A stretch of DNA of 64,000 nt from the NCBI RefSeq assembly GCF_032190615.1, contig NZ_JAVLAT010000003.1:1-64000 (forward strand), read 5' to 3'. The position numbers and the translations under genes are program-made. Below the pieces are notes generated by a model. It had not been told where the DNA came from. It saw only the letters and a program-made list of their open reading frames with translations, and did no database searches. This document shows positions 24,589-34,035 of the stretch, piece by piece; the stretch's first letter is position 1; every line of letters starts with the position of its first letter. This DNA comes from Brucella pseudogrignonensis (GTDB lineage: Bacteria > Pseudomonadota > Alphaproteobacteria > Rhizobiales > Rhizobiaceae).

Positions 24589-24621
24589 TTCCGGGGCTGT
24601 AGCACCACAGCGGCCCCGGAA
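24589..24621. repeat. Stem-loop after the binding-protein gene
   Basis: TTCCGGGGC pairs with GCCCCGGAA, with further TGT/ACA pairing inside. No U-run follows. In ABC operons such hairpins typically protect the binding-protein mRNA while letting some transcripts read into the ATPase gene. Confidence 0.65.
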
Positions 24622-24700
24622 CTGCGGTATCGCATCCAACCAGTTCGCGCCTTGAGGAAATGCACGGCGCAGAAGTGTCTGAGAGTTTCAGGAAATTTCC

Positions 24701-26269
24701 ATGCACGCTACAGATTCAACACCTGCATCAACACCGCCATTTCTTGAGATCAGAAGCGTCAAGAAATCCTTTGGCGGCGTCAAAGCGCTCAAGGAAGTCA
24801 GCCTTGTTATCGAAGCGGGCCAAATCTATCACCTGATGGGTGAAAATGGCTGTGGCAAAAGCACATTCATCAAAATTCTCTCCGGTGCACAGCCAGCCGA
24901 TGAGGGCCAGATTTTCATCGACGGCGAACCAACAGGCGCCCGCGCAGGCGACATTGGTGCTATCGGTTCTTTACGAGCGGGTATTGAGACTGTCTATCAG
25001 GACCTTTCACTTCTGCCGAACCTTTCGGTAGCGGAAAATGTCGCTTTCACCGAGCAACTTGTCGAAGCGTCAGGTAAGCTCGCGCGCAGACTTGATGTCT
25101 CTGCACTCAATGAAACAGCGCGGCGTGCACTCGCGGAGGTGCATCTGCCAACTGATAATGCCTTTCTGAAACGCAGAACAGATACATTGCCCCTTGCCAC
25201 CCGTCAGCTCATTGCAATCGCACGCGCAGTTGCTTCTGAGGCACGTCTGGTCATTATGGATGAACCGACGACCTCGCTGACGCGTCAGGAGGTTGTCAAT
25301 CTCCTGCGGGTTGTCGAAAAGTTGCTTAGCAGAGGCGTCGCCGTTCTTTTCGTCACGCACAAGCTTGATGAGTGCAAGTCGCTCGGCGGTCGTGCAATCA
25401 TCATGCGTGATGGACTGAAAGTCGCTGAACTTGATGTCGCAACACATACGAAGGCTGAGTTCAGCCATTGGATGACAGGTCGCGAAATCAGTGAAACCCG
25501 CTATCGCACCGACCCCAAACTCGGTAATGTGATGCTGGACGTCGAACATCTCGGTGACGGACAGAATTTTGAATCTGTTTCGCTTTCGCTCAGGAAGGGT
25601 GAAATTCTCGGCGTGACGGGTCTGCTCGATTCAGGTCGCAATGAACTGGCGCTGGCGCTGGCCGGTGTTGTGCCAGCTAGCTCTGGAAAAATCCGGTTGA
25701 ATGGCAAGGAAATCGCGCCACAATCGGCAGCTGATGCGATCCGCTTTGGCATCGGCTATGTCCCGGAAGATCGGCTTACGGAAGGTCTGTTTCTGGAAAA
25801 GCCTATTCAGGACAATATAACGCTGCCGGTCCTTGATCGTTTGCGCAATGCGCTTGGCATGATCAGCGGCAGGCGTGCCAGAAAAGTTGCGGAAGACAGC
25901 GTTGCCGATCTTCAGATTGTTGCACCTGATGTCACCATTCCGGTTCAGTCGCTGTCCGGCGGCAATCAGCAACGTGTTCTGATCGGGCGCTGGTTGACCA
26001 TCAATCCGCAGCTTTTGATCCTGCATGGTCCGACAGTTGGTGTCGATGTCGGTTCCAAGGACACCATCTTCCGCATCATCCAGCGGTTGGCTGACGATGG
26101 AATGGGCGTCATCATTATTAGCGACGATCTGCCGGAACTCTTGCAGAACTGCGACCGCATTCTCGTTATGCGACAAGGCCGTATCGTTGCCGCACACAAT
26201 GCCGATGGACTGACTGAAGACGCGATCTATGCATCCATGGCCAGCATAACAAAGGAGATCGCGCAATGA
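24701..26269 (+). CDS. Sugar ABC transporter ATP-binding protein (two fused ABC domains)
   Basis: A protein of 522 residues with two nucleotide-binding domains. Domain 1 has an intact Walker A (GENGCGKST, about 46-54) and Walker B (ARLVIMDEPTTSLT), but its signature is degenerate (LPLATRQ in place of LSGGQ). Domain 2 has a degenerate Walker A (GLLDSGRNEL) and a Walker B that has lost both acidic residues (LLILHGPTVGVD), but an intact LSGGNQQR signature. Only one composite ATP site is therefore predicted to be catalytic, an asymmetry known in several sugar ABC ATPases. Its stop overlaps the next permease start by 4 bases. Confidence 0.92.
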   Translation: MHATDSTPASTPPFLEIRSVKKSFGGVKALKEVSLVIEAGQIYHLMGENGCGKSTFIKILSGAQPADEGQIFIDGEPTGARAGDIGAIGSLRAGIETVYQDLSLLPNLSVAENVAFTEQLVEASGKLARRLDVSALNETARRALAEVHLPTDNAFLKRRTDTLPLATRQLIAIARAVASEARLVIMDEPTTSLTRQEVVNLLRVVEKLLSRGVAVLFVTHKLDECKSLGGRAIIMRDGLKVAELDVATHTKAEFSHWMTGREISETRYRTDPKLGNVMLDVEHLGDGQNFESVSLSLRKGEILGVTGLLDSGRNELALALAGVVPASSGKIRLNGKEIAPQSAADAIRFGIGYVPEDRLTEGLFLEKPIQDNITLPVLDRLRNALGMISGRRARKVAEDSVADLQIVAPDVTIPVQSLSGGNQQRVLIGRWLTINPQLLILHGPTVGVDVGSKDTIFRIIQRLADDGMGVIIISDDLPELLQNCDRILVMRQGRIVAAHNADGLTEDAIYASMASITKEIAQ

Positions 26270-27297
26270 CCGACATTGTATCGGTGGAAAAGAGCAGCGC
26301 CAAACAGCGCGGCATGCTGCTCCGGCTTTGGGACTTGATGGGTGCCAGACCGGAACTGTTCACGCTTCTTTTGACAGTCATCACCTGTTTTGTGGTTATC
26401 GCAGCCAATCCCGATTTTCTGCAGATGAGCAATCTGGTCGACATTCTGCGCGCATCCGTTGTACGCGGCTTGTTTGCGATGGGGGTGCTGGTCGTTCTCG
26501 CATCCGGTGGTATCGACGTCTCGTTTACAGCTATTGCCGCTTTTGTCATGTATGCGCTGACAATGTTGGTGACGAACCTATTTCCAGAAATGCCGATGGC
26601 TCTCATTCTGGTCCTGGCTGCTCTCGGCGGTGCCTGCTTTGGTGCGCTCAATGGTTTTCTCGTGCAAAAGCTGCAAGCGCCTTCGCTGATCGTGACGATC
26701 GGCACGCAATATGTGATACGAAGTTTCCTTCTGACCTTCGTCGGCACTGCGCTCTTTATGAATATTCCTGCCGCGATGGACGCGTTCGGTAAGGCGTCGC
26801 TGTTCACGCATCGCGCATCGAACGGCGTCGTATCCGTTCTGCCTGCCACTGTGCTGGTTTTGGTGGTCGCAGCTTTTGTGACGTGGTTCATTCTTGAACG
26901 CACATTGATGGGGCGTGCTATTTTCGCGGTTGGTGGTAATCCATCCATCGCCGAGCGACTTGGAATCAACCTTTTCCGTGTCCGTATATTTGTCTTTGCC
27001 TATGCGGGTTTGCTGGCGGGTATTGCAGGCGTGGTTCACGTCTCCAGCAACCGTCTCGCAAATCCTTTCGATCTGGCGGGCATGGAGCTTGAAATCATTG
27101 CAGCTGTGGTTTTGGGCGGAGCGCGCATCACGGGTGGCTCAGGTTCAGTCATAGGGACATTGCTGGGCGTTCTATTGATAACGCTTGTCAGCAATGTCCT
27201 GATCTTTGTGGGCATTCCAAGCACTCTGCAGCTGGCAATTGTCGGGGCTTTCATCCTGCTCGCTGGAACGATCTTCGCTCTGCGCGAAAGGGCTTGA
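26266..27297 (+). CDS. Sugar ABC transporter permease, second of two
   Basis: A permease of 343 residues of the RbsC type (LASGGIDVSFTAIAAFVMYA, VVLGGARITGGSGSVIGTLLG) with about nine hydrophobic helices. An N-terminal cytoplasmic leader of about 35 residues precedes the first helix. It overlaps the ATPase gene (ATGA), so it is translationally coupled. Its partner is the permease at 22491. The kinase gene follows after 104 bp. Confidence 0.9.
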   Translation: MTDIVSVEKSSAKQRGMLLRLWDLMGARPELFTLLLTVITCFVVIAANPDFLQMSNLVDILRASVVRGLFAMGVLVVLASGGIDVSFTAIAAFVMYALTMLVTNLFPEMPMALILVLAALGGACFGALNGFLVQKLQAPSLIVTIGTQYVIRSFLLTFVGTALFMNIPAAMDAFGKASLFTHRASNGVVSVLPATVLVLVVAAFVTWFILERTLMGRAIFAVGGNPSIAERLGINLFRVRIFVFAYAGLLAGIAGVVHVSSNRLANPFDLAGMELEIIAAVVLGGARITGGSGSVIGTLLGVLLITLVSNVLIFVGIPSTLQLAIVGAFILLAGTIFALRERA

Positions 27298-27401
27298 CGC
27301 AAGCCTGATAAGCAAAGCCATCGATCAATGAAATACAATTGTGTTGGGTCATCCTGTGTTGTTTGCGCAGGCCGCCCCCAACTGAAATCTGGGAGGATAT
27401 C

Positions 27402-28346
27402 ATGTCTCACGATGTGTCTGTTATTGGACTCTATATTCTCGACGTATTGGGACGTCCTGTTGATGCCATTCCACCGGGTGGCAATGTCGAGTTTATCGAT
27501 GAAATCCGGCTGACAGTGGCGGGGACCGCAGGTGGAACCGTGGTGGACCTGGCGAAGCTTGGTCTGAACTGTCTCGCTGTCGGGGCGGTGGGCGATGATG
27601 AGAAGGCTGATTTTGTACTGGCAACTCTGCAACGCTTTGGCGTAGACGTTGCGCAGATGCAGCGTTTGAAAGGTTTTCCGACATCTTCGACCATTCTCAA
27701 TATCCGTCGCAACGGGGATCGCCCGGCGCTCCATGCGCGCGGCGCATCGGATCATTTTGAAGTTCTCGACAGTGCGGTTGATGCCGTTCTGGCGCCTCCG
27801 ATTATCCATTTAGGCGGAACAGGCCTACTGGCAAAACTCGATGGTGAACCAAGCCGAAAATTGCTGGCCGAAGCCAAGGCTCGCGGGCGTATCACGACTT
27901 TTGATCTTTTGGGGGCGAATGACAGTACCCTTGATCTGATCTCTCCGCTTTTCCCGCATATCGATTACTTCATGCCATCTATTGAAGAAGCAAAACAGAT
28001 TTCGGGTGCGGCCGGTGTCGAAGGCGCGGGACGCTTTTTCATCGAACGCGGAGTGAAACACTGTGTCTTCACGCTTGGCGGTGATGGCGTATGCTTTATG
28101 GATTCAACCGGCGCTGTTCTGCGTCAGCCCGCATTCCAGATTGAAGTGGTTGATACGACAGGTTGCGGTGATGCGTTCGATGCGGGTTTTATCACGGCAC
28201 TGCACCGTAAAATGGATGTGAAGACTGCATTGAATTTTGCACAGGCATCCGCAGCTCTGGTCGCGACCGGGCTTGGCTCTGATGCCGGTATCCGTTCTTT
28301 CGAGGATACGCTGAATTTCATGAATACTGCTGCTATCAAGCAGTAA
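27402..28346 (+). CDS. PfkB-family carbohydrate kinase
   Basis: A ribokinase-fold kinase of 314 residues. The C-terminal signature VVDTTGCGDAFDAGFITAL contains the anion hole and catalytic aspartate (GCGDAF). The N-terminal substrate side includes GGNVEFIDEI and AGGTVVDLAKLGLN. The ATG at 27402 follows TGGGAGGATATC; the frame is open back to 27339. It presumably phosphorylates the sugar imported by the preceding transporter. Known rhamnose and AI-2 systems use FGGY kinases instead, so the substrate here is probably different. Confidence 0.9.
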   Translation: MSHDVSVIGLYILDVLGRPVDAIPPGGNVEFIDEIRLTVAGTAGGTVVDLAKLGLNCLAVGAVGDDEKADFVLATLQRFGVDVAQMQRLKGFPTSSTILNIRRNGDRPALHARGASDHFEVLDSAVDAVLAPPIIHLGGTGLLAKLDGEPSRKLLAEAKARGRITTFDLLGANDSTLDLISPLFPHIDYFMPSIEEAKQISGAAGVEGAGRFFIERGVKHCVFTLGGDGVCFMDSTGAVLRQPAFQIEVVDTTGCGDAFDAGFITALHRKMDVKTALNFAQASAALVATGLGSDAGIRSFEDTLNFMNTAAIKQ

Positions 28347-28391
28347 TGATAACTGCGGCTGACTGTTGGGTGCAGTCCGCCGCTTTCTGCT

Positions 28392-29372
28392 TTATTGCGC
28401 GAGCAGAAGTTCTGCTGCTTCAAAATCGGTAACGAGGTGGGTTGCATAGCCGCCGGTTAAAACCGCGCGGATCGCTTCGATCTTGCGCGAACCACCCGCC
28501 ACACAAAGCCTGCGGGGAACCCTGTGCAACTCATCGAGTTCAATGCCGATGACACGTTTGTCGAGATCCCGAATGACCTGTTTGCCCTGACTGTCGAGGA
28601 AGCGGCAGATCAGGACTGCCACCGCGCCATCCTTGGCATAGGCATTGATCTCTTCATCGCTGGTGACATCAGCAATACGCATGGTGCTTTCTGATGATAG
28701 CCCACCGACACCAAAGACAATCATGTCTGACTGGGCAATGAGCTCAAACTGCCGTTGAAGCGCTGGTTCGCCCATTAGCGCGTCTCGCAATCCCGCACTG
28801 CTCAAAATCGCAGGAGCCAGCATGTTCACGCTGGTTGCTCCGATATTGCGGGCCATGATCGACGTGCAAAGCTCTGCCGCAAACTCACGCTTGCCCATCG
28901 ATGAGCCTGTGACCTGAACGACGGTCAGTCCTTCGACAGGGCGCGGCAGCGAGATCGCGTCCGCGATTGCGAGAACTGTTCGCCCCCAGGATACGCAGAT
29001 TGTGTCGCCGGGTTTGACCATGCGTTCAATAAGGCGTGCGCCGCCGGTTCCCAGTGCCTGTAGTTGCGCTTCAGCGGGGGCTGCTTTCTCGCTGGGAATG
29101 ACGAGAACCTCATCCAGGCCATACAGGGTTGCGAGTTTTTGCGCGATCTCTGTGCGGGTCAGGATTTCCGAATTCATCAGAATCCGTACTACGCCACGCT
29201 GCCGGGCTTCCTGCAAATAATTAACAATGGTTGCGCGAGAAACGCCCATTTTCTTCGCAATATCGTTCTGCGTGAGCTGGTCTTCATAATAAAGCCAGGC
29301 AGCCCATACAATCGCGTCATCAAATTCAGCCGGGATGGCATGCGTAGACGGTGTCAGATCGTCCGATGTCAT
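28392..29372 (-). CDS. SorC-family regulator of the ABC/aldolase locus
   Basis: A protein of 326 residues. The HTH (LTQNDIAKKMGVSRATIVNYL, residues about 33-53) is followed by a SorC effector domain (GDTICVSWGRTVLAIADAI, VVQVTGSSMGKREFAAEL, RLCVAGGSRKIEAI). It lies on the minus strand between the kinase gene and the divergent aldolase gene. It probably controls the ABC operon and the aldolase through the TGAC-W-AATGTCAG sites at 22386 and 29448. The effector is likely the phosphorylated sugar. It is a distant paralogue of the regulator at 14354. Confidence 0.88.
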   Translation of the reverse strand: MTSDDLTPSTHAIPAEFDDAIVWAAWLYYEDQLTQNDIAKKMGVSRATIVNYLQEARQRGVVRILMNSEILTRTEIAQKLATLYGLDEVLVIPSEKAAPAEAQLQALGTGGARLIERMVKPGDTICVSWGRTVLAIADAISLPRPVEGLTVVQVTGSSMGKREFAAELCTSIMARNIGATSVNMLAPAILSSAGLRDALMGEPALQRQFELIAQSDMIVFGVGGLSSESTMRIADVTSDEEINAYAKDGAVAVLICRFLDSQGKQVIRDLDKRVIGIELDELHRVPRRLCVAGGSRKIEAIRAVLTGGYATHLVTDFEAAELLLAQ

Positions 29373-29447
29373 ACTGATTTCCTGATGTTAGCCCCTCATC
29401 TGGTTCGCACATAAACGAGTTTTAATCAACAAGCCAATGAAGGAAGT

Positions 29448-29460
29448 TGACTAATGTCAG
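29448..29460. promoter_or_regulatory. Putative operator, TGACTAATGTCAG
   Basis: Matches the palindrome before the ABC operon (22386-22398) at 12 of 13 bases. It lies in the divergent region between the SorC gene and the aldolase gene, so it could regulate both. Confidence 0.5.
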
Positions 29461-29596
29461 TATATAGTGTCAATTGTATTTAGTGAGGATATGTCTTCAT
29501 AAATAACTGTTTTACCATGGAAAAACACACTTTCCGTGAGCGTTTTTCCATGTCTGCGGCTCTGGCGCCGCAGTGTGCCAATTGAGGAGTAGGCAA

Positions 29597-31654
29597 ATGA
29601 AGTCGAATTGGTCGGATGCGGATTTCAGCGCAATGGTTGGTGCCTATGAGAAAGCAGGTATCAACCGCGATGTTGCTATCCGCACATATACCACGCGTTT
29701 GCTAGGTTCGGAGCCAAAGCTCGTTCTCCATGGGGGGGGCAACACTTCTGTCAAGACCATTCTTAACGACCATGATGGCACTCCGGTTGAAGTCCTTTGT
29801 GTGAAAGGAAGTGGTTGGGATATGGGCAAGATCGAGCCAGCTGGCTTGCCTGCTCTCAATCTTGAACGCCTGAAGGCTATGGTCAATTATGAGACGCTCA
29901 GCGACGATGATATGGTGATGCTGCAACGCCGACTGCTGCTTGATCCGTCATCACCCAATCCATCCGTCGAAGCGATCCTCCATGCCATTCTACCGTTCAA
30001 ACATGTTGATCACACGCATGCCAATGCGATTGTCGCGCTGACCAATCAACCAAACGGGGAAACAATCATTCGTGAGCTCTTTCCGGAAATGATTATCGTG
30101 CCCTACGTTATGCCAGGTTTTGATCTGTCAAAAGCCTGTCAGAAAGCCTTTTCGGAACGCCCGGACGCGCCGGGCATGATCCTGCTTAAACATGGCATTT
30201 TCACATGGTCGGAAGATCCCCGCATCGCCTATGAAAATATGATCGAAGCGATTGATCGGGCAGAGAAGCGGATCGCTCAGGGCAATCCGCGGCCTTTCAG
30301 CAATGCATGCAAGAATGCGCATACGGAAAAGCTTGCTTCAATTTCGGATATTGCGCCGATCCTGCGCGGCGCAATCGCGCTTCCGGGCAGGGAAGAAGGG
30401 CGTCCCCGTCGTTTTATCATGGAGCATCGCACGAGCGATGACATCCTTGATTTTTGTGGCGCTCCCAATGTTGTCGATCTTGTTCGCCGGGGAAATGCAA
30501 CGCCGGAGCACGTCATCCATATCAAGCGCTATGGTGTATCGCTGCCTGTTCCTTATGCGCACGATCTTGAGAACTGGGCGCAGATCGTTAAAGACAGCAT
30601 TGCGTCTTATGTTTCTGAATATGAAGCGTATTTTGAGCGAAACAATGCACGTGTGGGCGGTGGGAAAACCATGGTCGACCCGATGCCGCGGGTTTTCTAT
30701 ATCGACGGTATCGGCTTGTTTGCCGCGGGTGCAACACAAAAAGCAGCCCGTATCGGTGCGGATGTGGCTGAGGCGACAATCGACGTCATTCGTGGCGCTG
30801 AAGGGATTGATCAGTTCGAAGCGCTGAGTGAAGAAGATCTCTTCGACATTGAATATTGGTCGCTGGAACAGGTTAAGCTCGCCAAACAGACCGAGAAACC
30901 ACTGACCCGTCAGGTCGCAGTCGTAACCGGTGGGGCAGGTGGTCTTGGTCTTGCCATTGCAGAACGTCTACGGGAACAAGGTGCCGAAATCGCACTGATT
31001 GATATTGATGCCGAGCGTGCAGCAGCGGAAGCAGAGCGGCTGGGTGGAAAAGCCATCGCTTGTGATTTAACCGATCCTCAGTCCGCTGAAAAAGCGGTCG
31101 CGGAGATTGTTGCTGCTTTTGGTGGTGTTGATATTCTTGTTTCGAATGCCGGTGCGGCTTTTCAGGGGGCACTGCTGTTCGTTGATGACGCTCTGTTCAA
31201 GTCGGCATTTGATCTCAATTTCTGGAGCCATCATTACATCGCCCGCGCAGTCGTCAATGTTATGCAGCGTCAGAAAACCGGCGGTGCCATTGTCTTCAAT
31301 GTCAGCAAGCAGGCCGTCAATCCGGGACCAGATTTCGGTCCTTACGGGACTTCAAAGGCAGCACTCATGGCCCTGATGCGCCAATATTCGTTGGAACATG
31401 CGGCAGATGGAATTACCGTGAATGCCGTCAATCCTGATCGTATTCGCACGGGTTTGATGACCGATGAAATGGTTGAGGAGCGTGCAGAGGCTCGTGGAGT
31501 GACGCCGGAAGTCTATATGCGCGGTAATTTGCTCAAGCGTGAAGTTTCGGCGAATGATGTTGCGGATGCTTTTTTGCATCTCATTTCTGCACGAACGTCA
31601 ACAGGCGCGGTTATCACCGTCGATGGTGGAAATGTTGCTGCGATGATGCGCTGA
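29597..31654 (+). CDS. Bifunctional class II aldolase / short-chain dehydrogenase
   Basis: A two-domain enzyme of 685 residues. The N-terminal class II (zinc) aldolase part, to about residue 420, includes VDHTHANAIVALTNQP with the metal-binding HTH and LVLHGGGNTSVK. The C-terminal short-chain dehydrogenase has VVTGGAGGLGLAIAERL and the catalytic YGTSKAA. The layout is that of rhizobial rhamnulose-1-phosphate aldolase/lactaldehyde dehydrogenase fusions. It would split a ketose 1-phosphate into dihydroxyacetone phosphate and an aldehyde, then oxidise the aldehyde. ATG 29597 follows GAGGAGTAGGC. It probably ends the pathway begun by the ABC importer and PfkB kinase. The sugar may be a deoxy-sugar, but no isomerase gene is present to confirm this. 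Confidence 0.88.
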   Translation: MKSNWSDADFSAMVGAYEKAGINRDVAIRTYTTRLLGSEPKLVLHGGGNTSVKTILNDHDGTPVEVLCVKGSGWDMGKIEPAGLPALNLERLKAMVNYETLSDDDMVMLQRRLLLDPSSPNPSVEAILHAILPFKHVDHTHANAIVALTNQPNGETIIRELFPEMIIVPYVMPGFDLSKACQKAFSERPDAPGMILLKHGIFTWSEDPRIAYENMIEAIDRAEKRIAQGNPRPFSNACKNAHTEKLASISDIAPILRGAIALPGREEGRPRRFIMEHRTSDDILDFCGAPNVVDLVRRGNATPEHVIHIKRYGVSLPVPYAHDLENWAQIVKDSIASYVSEYEAYFERNNARVGGGKTMVDPMPRVFYIDGIGLFAAGATQKAARIGADVAEATIDVIRGAEGIDQFEALSEEDLFDIEYWSLEQVKLAKQTEKPLTRQVAVVTGGAGGLGLAIAERLREQGAEIALIDIDAERAAAEAERLGGKAIACDLTDPQSAEKAVAEIVAAFGGVDILVSNAGAAFQGALLFVDDALFKSAFDLNFWSHHYIARAVVNVMQRQKTGGAIVFNVSKQAVNPGPDFGPYGTSKAALMALMRQYSLEHAADGITVNAVNPDRIRTGLMTDEMVEERAEARGVTPEVYMRGNLLKREVSANDVADAFLHLISARTSTGAVITVDGGNVAAMMR

Positions 31655-31760
31655 ATAAAACGCTAGAGCGGATCCATTGAACGCGGAATCGCGTTGAGGA
31701 TTCCCTTCGTCGCCGAATTCTGATTCCATTGCTCCGACTAGTGATTTGGTTGGAGGCAAT

Positions 31761-32055
31761 ATGCCCCGGGCTTTCAGTGGTGATCTGCGTAACCGCGTTC
31801 TGGCTGCGTCAAGGGATGGCATGTCAGCGCGTTAAGCGGCAGCCCGATTTGGGATTGGGATTTGAACAGTCATCGCCTGGATACTCACGAGCACTTCATC
31901 TTCAGCATGACTGAAGAGGCGAAGGACATCACGCTCTACGAGATGGTCTGGCGATTGTATGAGGAGAGAGCCGTATCGATCGGCCGCAGTGCGCTTGACG
32001 TCTGGCTGCGCAAGCGCAGCTTTACCTACAAAAAACGTATGGCCCGCCCGGTTGC
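31761..32055 (+). pseudogene. IS630-family transposase remnant
   Basis: The N-terminal piece MPRAFSGDLRNRVLAASRDG (31761-31834) is followed after a frameshift/stop and a deletion by LDTHEHFIFSMTEEAKDITL and SIGRSALDVWLRKRSFTYKK. These are the HTH regions of an IS630 transposase. The DDE domain is missing. The bases 31655-31760 may include the element's left end; 32056-32307 holds nothing I can assign with confidence. Confidence 0.7.
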
Positions 32056-32307
32056 AAGAGGATTTTACGGTGTTCTGTTCAGTCTGCGTCACCGTATCGG
32101 TCTCATGAGCAAGCTCATGGCCAAGATGGACATCCGCACGCTTAGAGACCCAATAAAGACTTCGGCAACAGGTGCCATTTTTTTGGCCGGGTTTTCCAAA
32201 CGCCGTTCGACTGTCTGGCCATCTTCACGATCCTCCCTGCAAACTTCGCTGGCTACGCGTTCCTTTTATGTAGCCGATCCTATTACACAGCCACTGGGTA
32301 GCTGCGT

Positions 32308-32985
32308 TCAAAGCCAGTTAGGAACCAGTCCGAGCCAAGCACCCAGATCGGGCGCTTCCTTGAAGCTGCTTGCATCTCCCACTGCAGCCGCCGGGGCCGT
32401 AGCATTGCGTTCCAGTTGAACAAATTCAGTATTCAAAGTTTCGATCTTCGTGTCGAGGTCCTTCCATTCCACGCGTAAATCGCCAACCAGCTGACGCATA
32501 CGTGGAGATAATATTTCGTTGCTCTCTGCGAGCAGAGCATCAATGCCGATCTCGAACTTTTGCCGTCCGACCGGGAAGATGATCCCACGTTCCAACAGAA
32601 TTGCGCGAAGCTGATTGATCAGATTCCTTCGCTCTGCCACAAGGCGACTACGCACCCGATGCAGTGTCTGGATATCCAGTTGCTCCTGGCTCTTAAGATC
32701 GATGAAACGCATGGTCGGTCGAGATGCATCTTCGGCAATCCCCTCAGCGTCCCGATCATCGTTTTTCTGGGCCTTGATGTACGGGCGAACATATTCTGGT
32801 GACATCAGCTGGACCTCGTGGCCTTGTGCCGCAAACAGCCGACCAAGATGATGAGCTCCACAACACGCTTCCATCGCTACAACGCAAGTCGGGAGTTTCG
32901 TTACGTAATCAATTAGGGTCTGACTGTTGAATTCAGCCTGAATTTGACCCAGTTGTGTGTTTAAGGCTGATCCGCCACAGCGCAT
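32308..32985 (-). pseudogene. IS110-family transposase, truncated
   Basis: A 225-residue frame carrying the DEDD-transposase signatures VVAMEACCGAHHLGRLFA and YVRPYIKAQKNDDRDAEGIA, and the C-terminal AVGDASSFKEAPDLGAWLGL. The usual N-terminus with the first Asp is missing. The stretch between ERNATA and AVGDASS lacks about 20 residues found in family members (a deletion). The frame also stops early after LGLVPNWL. It is not functional. Its broken 5' side abuts a transglutaminase fragment. Confidence 0.8.
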
Positions 32986-33002
32986 GTATCTTTTTGAATC
33001 CC

Positions 33003-33371
33003 ATGCCTATTTCCGTCTTCGTGTTGGTTAACCCGAAATGGAAACCTGGCTCAGAACCAGACGAAAACCAACATTGGGTTGAGGTTTACCTCGATGGTAA
33101 GTGGTTTACTGTTGATGCCCGTCATAACCAGCCAAGGATAGGGCGGGCTCTCGTGGCGCGTGGCAGAGACGCAAGTGACATTCCGCTATTTTCAACCTTT
33201 GGGCCACATCAGCTTAACAGGTTTGAAGTCTGGACCGAAGAATACAAAGGCCTCCATTCAAATATCAGCAATCGCACCCGCTCATTGCGTTTAACAACTG
33301 CGCGCTATGGACCAGCTGGGCGATCCCCGAATGATTTGGGCTTGAGTCAATTAAGTAATGCTCTTATTTGA
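33003..33371 (+). pseudogene. Transglutaminase-like protein, C-terminal fragment
   Basis: The frame reads ENQHWVEVYLDGKWFTVDAR then RIGRALVARGRDASDIPL and STFGPHQLNRFEVWTEE. This is the C-terminal part of a bacterial transglutaminase-like cysteine hydrolase: the catalytic His region and the Asp of VDARHN. The catalytic cysteine and the N-terminal half are missing, cut at the IS110 remnant near 32990. A further ~40 residues after WTEE look unlike the family. The original function is unknown. Confidence 0.7.
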
Positions 33372-33571
33372 AAATGTGACATTTAACCTCAACCGTTTCG
33401 TTGAATAGATTTTCCTGAGTTTTTGGTGCTAATAATCATTTTCTCCCTGCTTCTTCCTCTGGCAATTCATGGTCGGGCGTAATGCAAGGTTGGGTCCAGT
33501 TCTATTAATAATGCCTTCCCGGCCTCAACGCTGATTTCAGAGTGCTGGACTTCGAAAGTGAAAACTCCCTT

Positions 33572-33596
33572 GGAACCAATTTTAGCGATGATCGTT
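33572..33596 (+). promoter_or_regulatory. EcfG-type (general stress sigma factor) promoter for csbD
   Basis: GGAAC (33572-33576), a 16-bp spacer and CGTT (33593-33596) match the alphaproteobacterial EcfG consensus GGAAC-N16/17-CGTT. It lies 44 bp upstream of the CsbD start. The rest of 33372-33640 shows no gene. Confidence 0.7.
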
Positions 33597-33640
33597 GTTA
33601 AAATGGAGTTACAACAACATAGTTTAGGGAGATAGTTAGA

Positions 33641-33811
33641 ATGAGCAGTACCTCAGATAAGGTATCCGGCAAGGCTAATGAAATCGCTGGTAAAGCTAAG
33701 CAATCTATTGGCAAAGCCATTGATGACAAAGAGATGCAAGCCAAGGGCGATGCACAGCAGGCCAAAGGTAAGGCAAAACATTCTGTAAAGAGTGTTATCG
33801 ATAAAGCCTGA
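33641..33811 (+). CDS. CsbD-family stress protein
   Basis: A 56-residue hydrophilic protein, MSSTSDKVSGKANEIAGKAK, followed by the family repeat KAIDDKEMQAKGDAQQAKGKAK. It is very rich in Lys, Ala and Asp and predicted helical. CsbD proteins are induced under general stress in many bacteria; their molecular role is unknown. TAGGGAGATAG lies ahead of the ATG and an EcfG-like promoter directly upstream. The 33812-34035 gap before the next gene holds no feature that I recognise. Confidence 0.85.
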   Translation: MSSTSDKVSGKANEIAGKAKQSIGKAIDDKEMQAKGDAQQAKGKAKHSVKSVIDKA

Positions 33812-34035
33812 TAGATTGCGCATTTTGTGAAAAGCCCATTGCTTTAAGCGGTGAGCTTTCTGCGTATCGTGGTGAGCCCGGTATCTGGGTTGCCTTGCCG
33901 GTAGCGGCTGTTGTATTTCTTAAAGCCTAACCATTATTTTCCGTAAATAGTCCTCTTTTCGTATGCTTTAACAATGTAAACGTCAGCACTGCGTATCAAT
34001 TTGCATCATAGGAACACGAACTAATAAGAGGCATC

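Noticed and set aside
22491..28346. Autoinducer-2 (Lsr) uptake operon
   Set aside because: The binding protein resembles LsrB/RhaS, but the kinase is PfkB-type rather than LsrK (FGGY) and no LsrF, LsrG or LsrR-type gene order is present.
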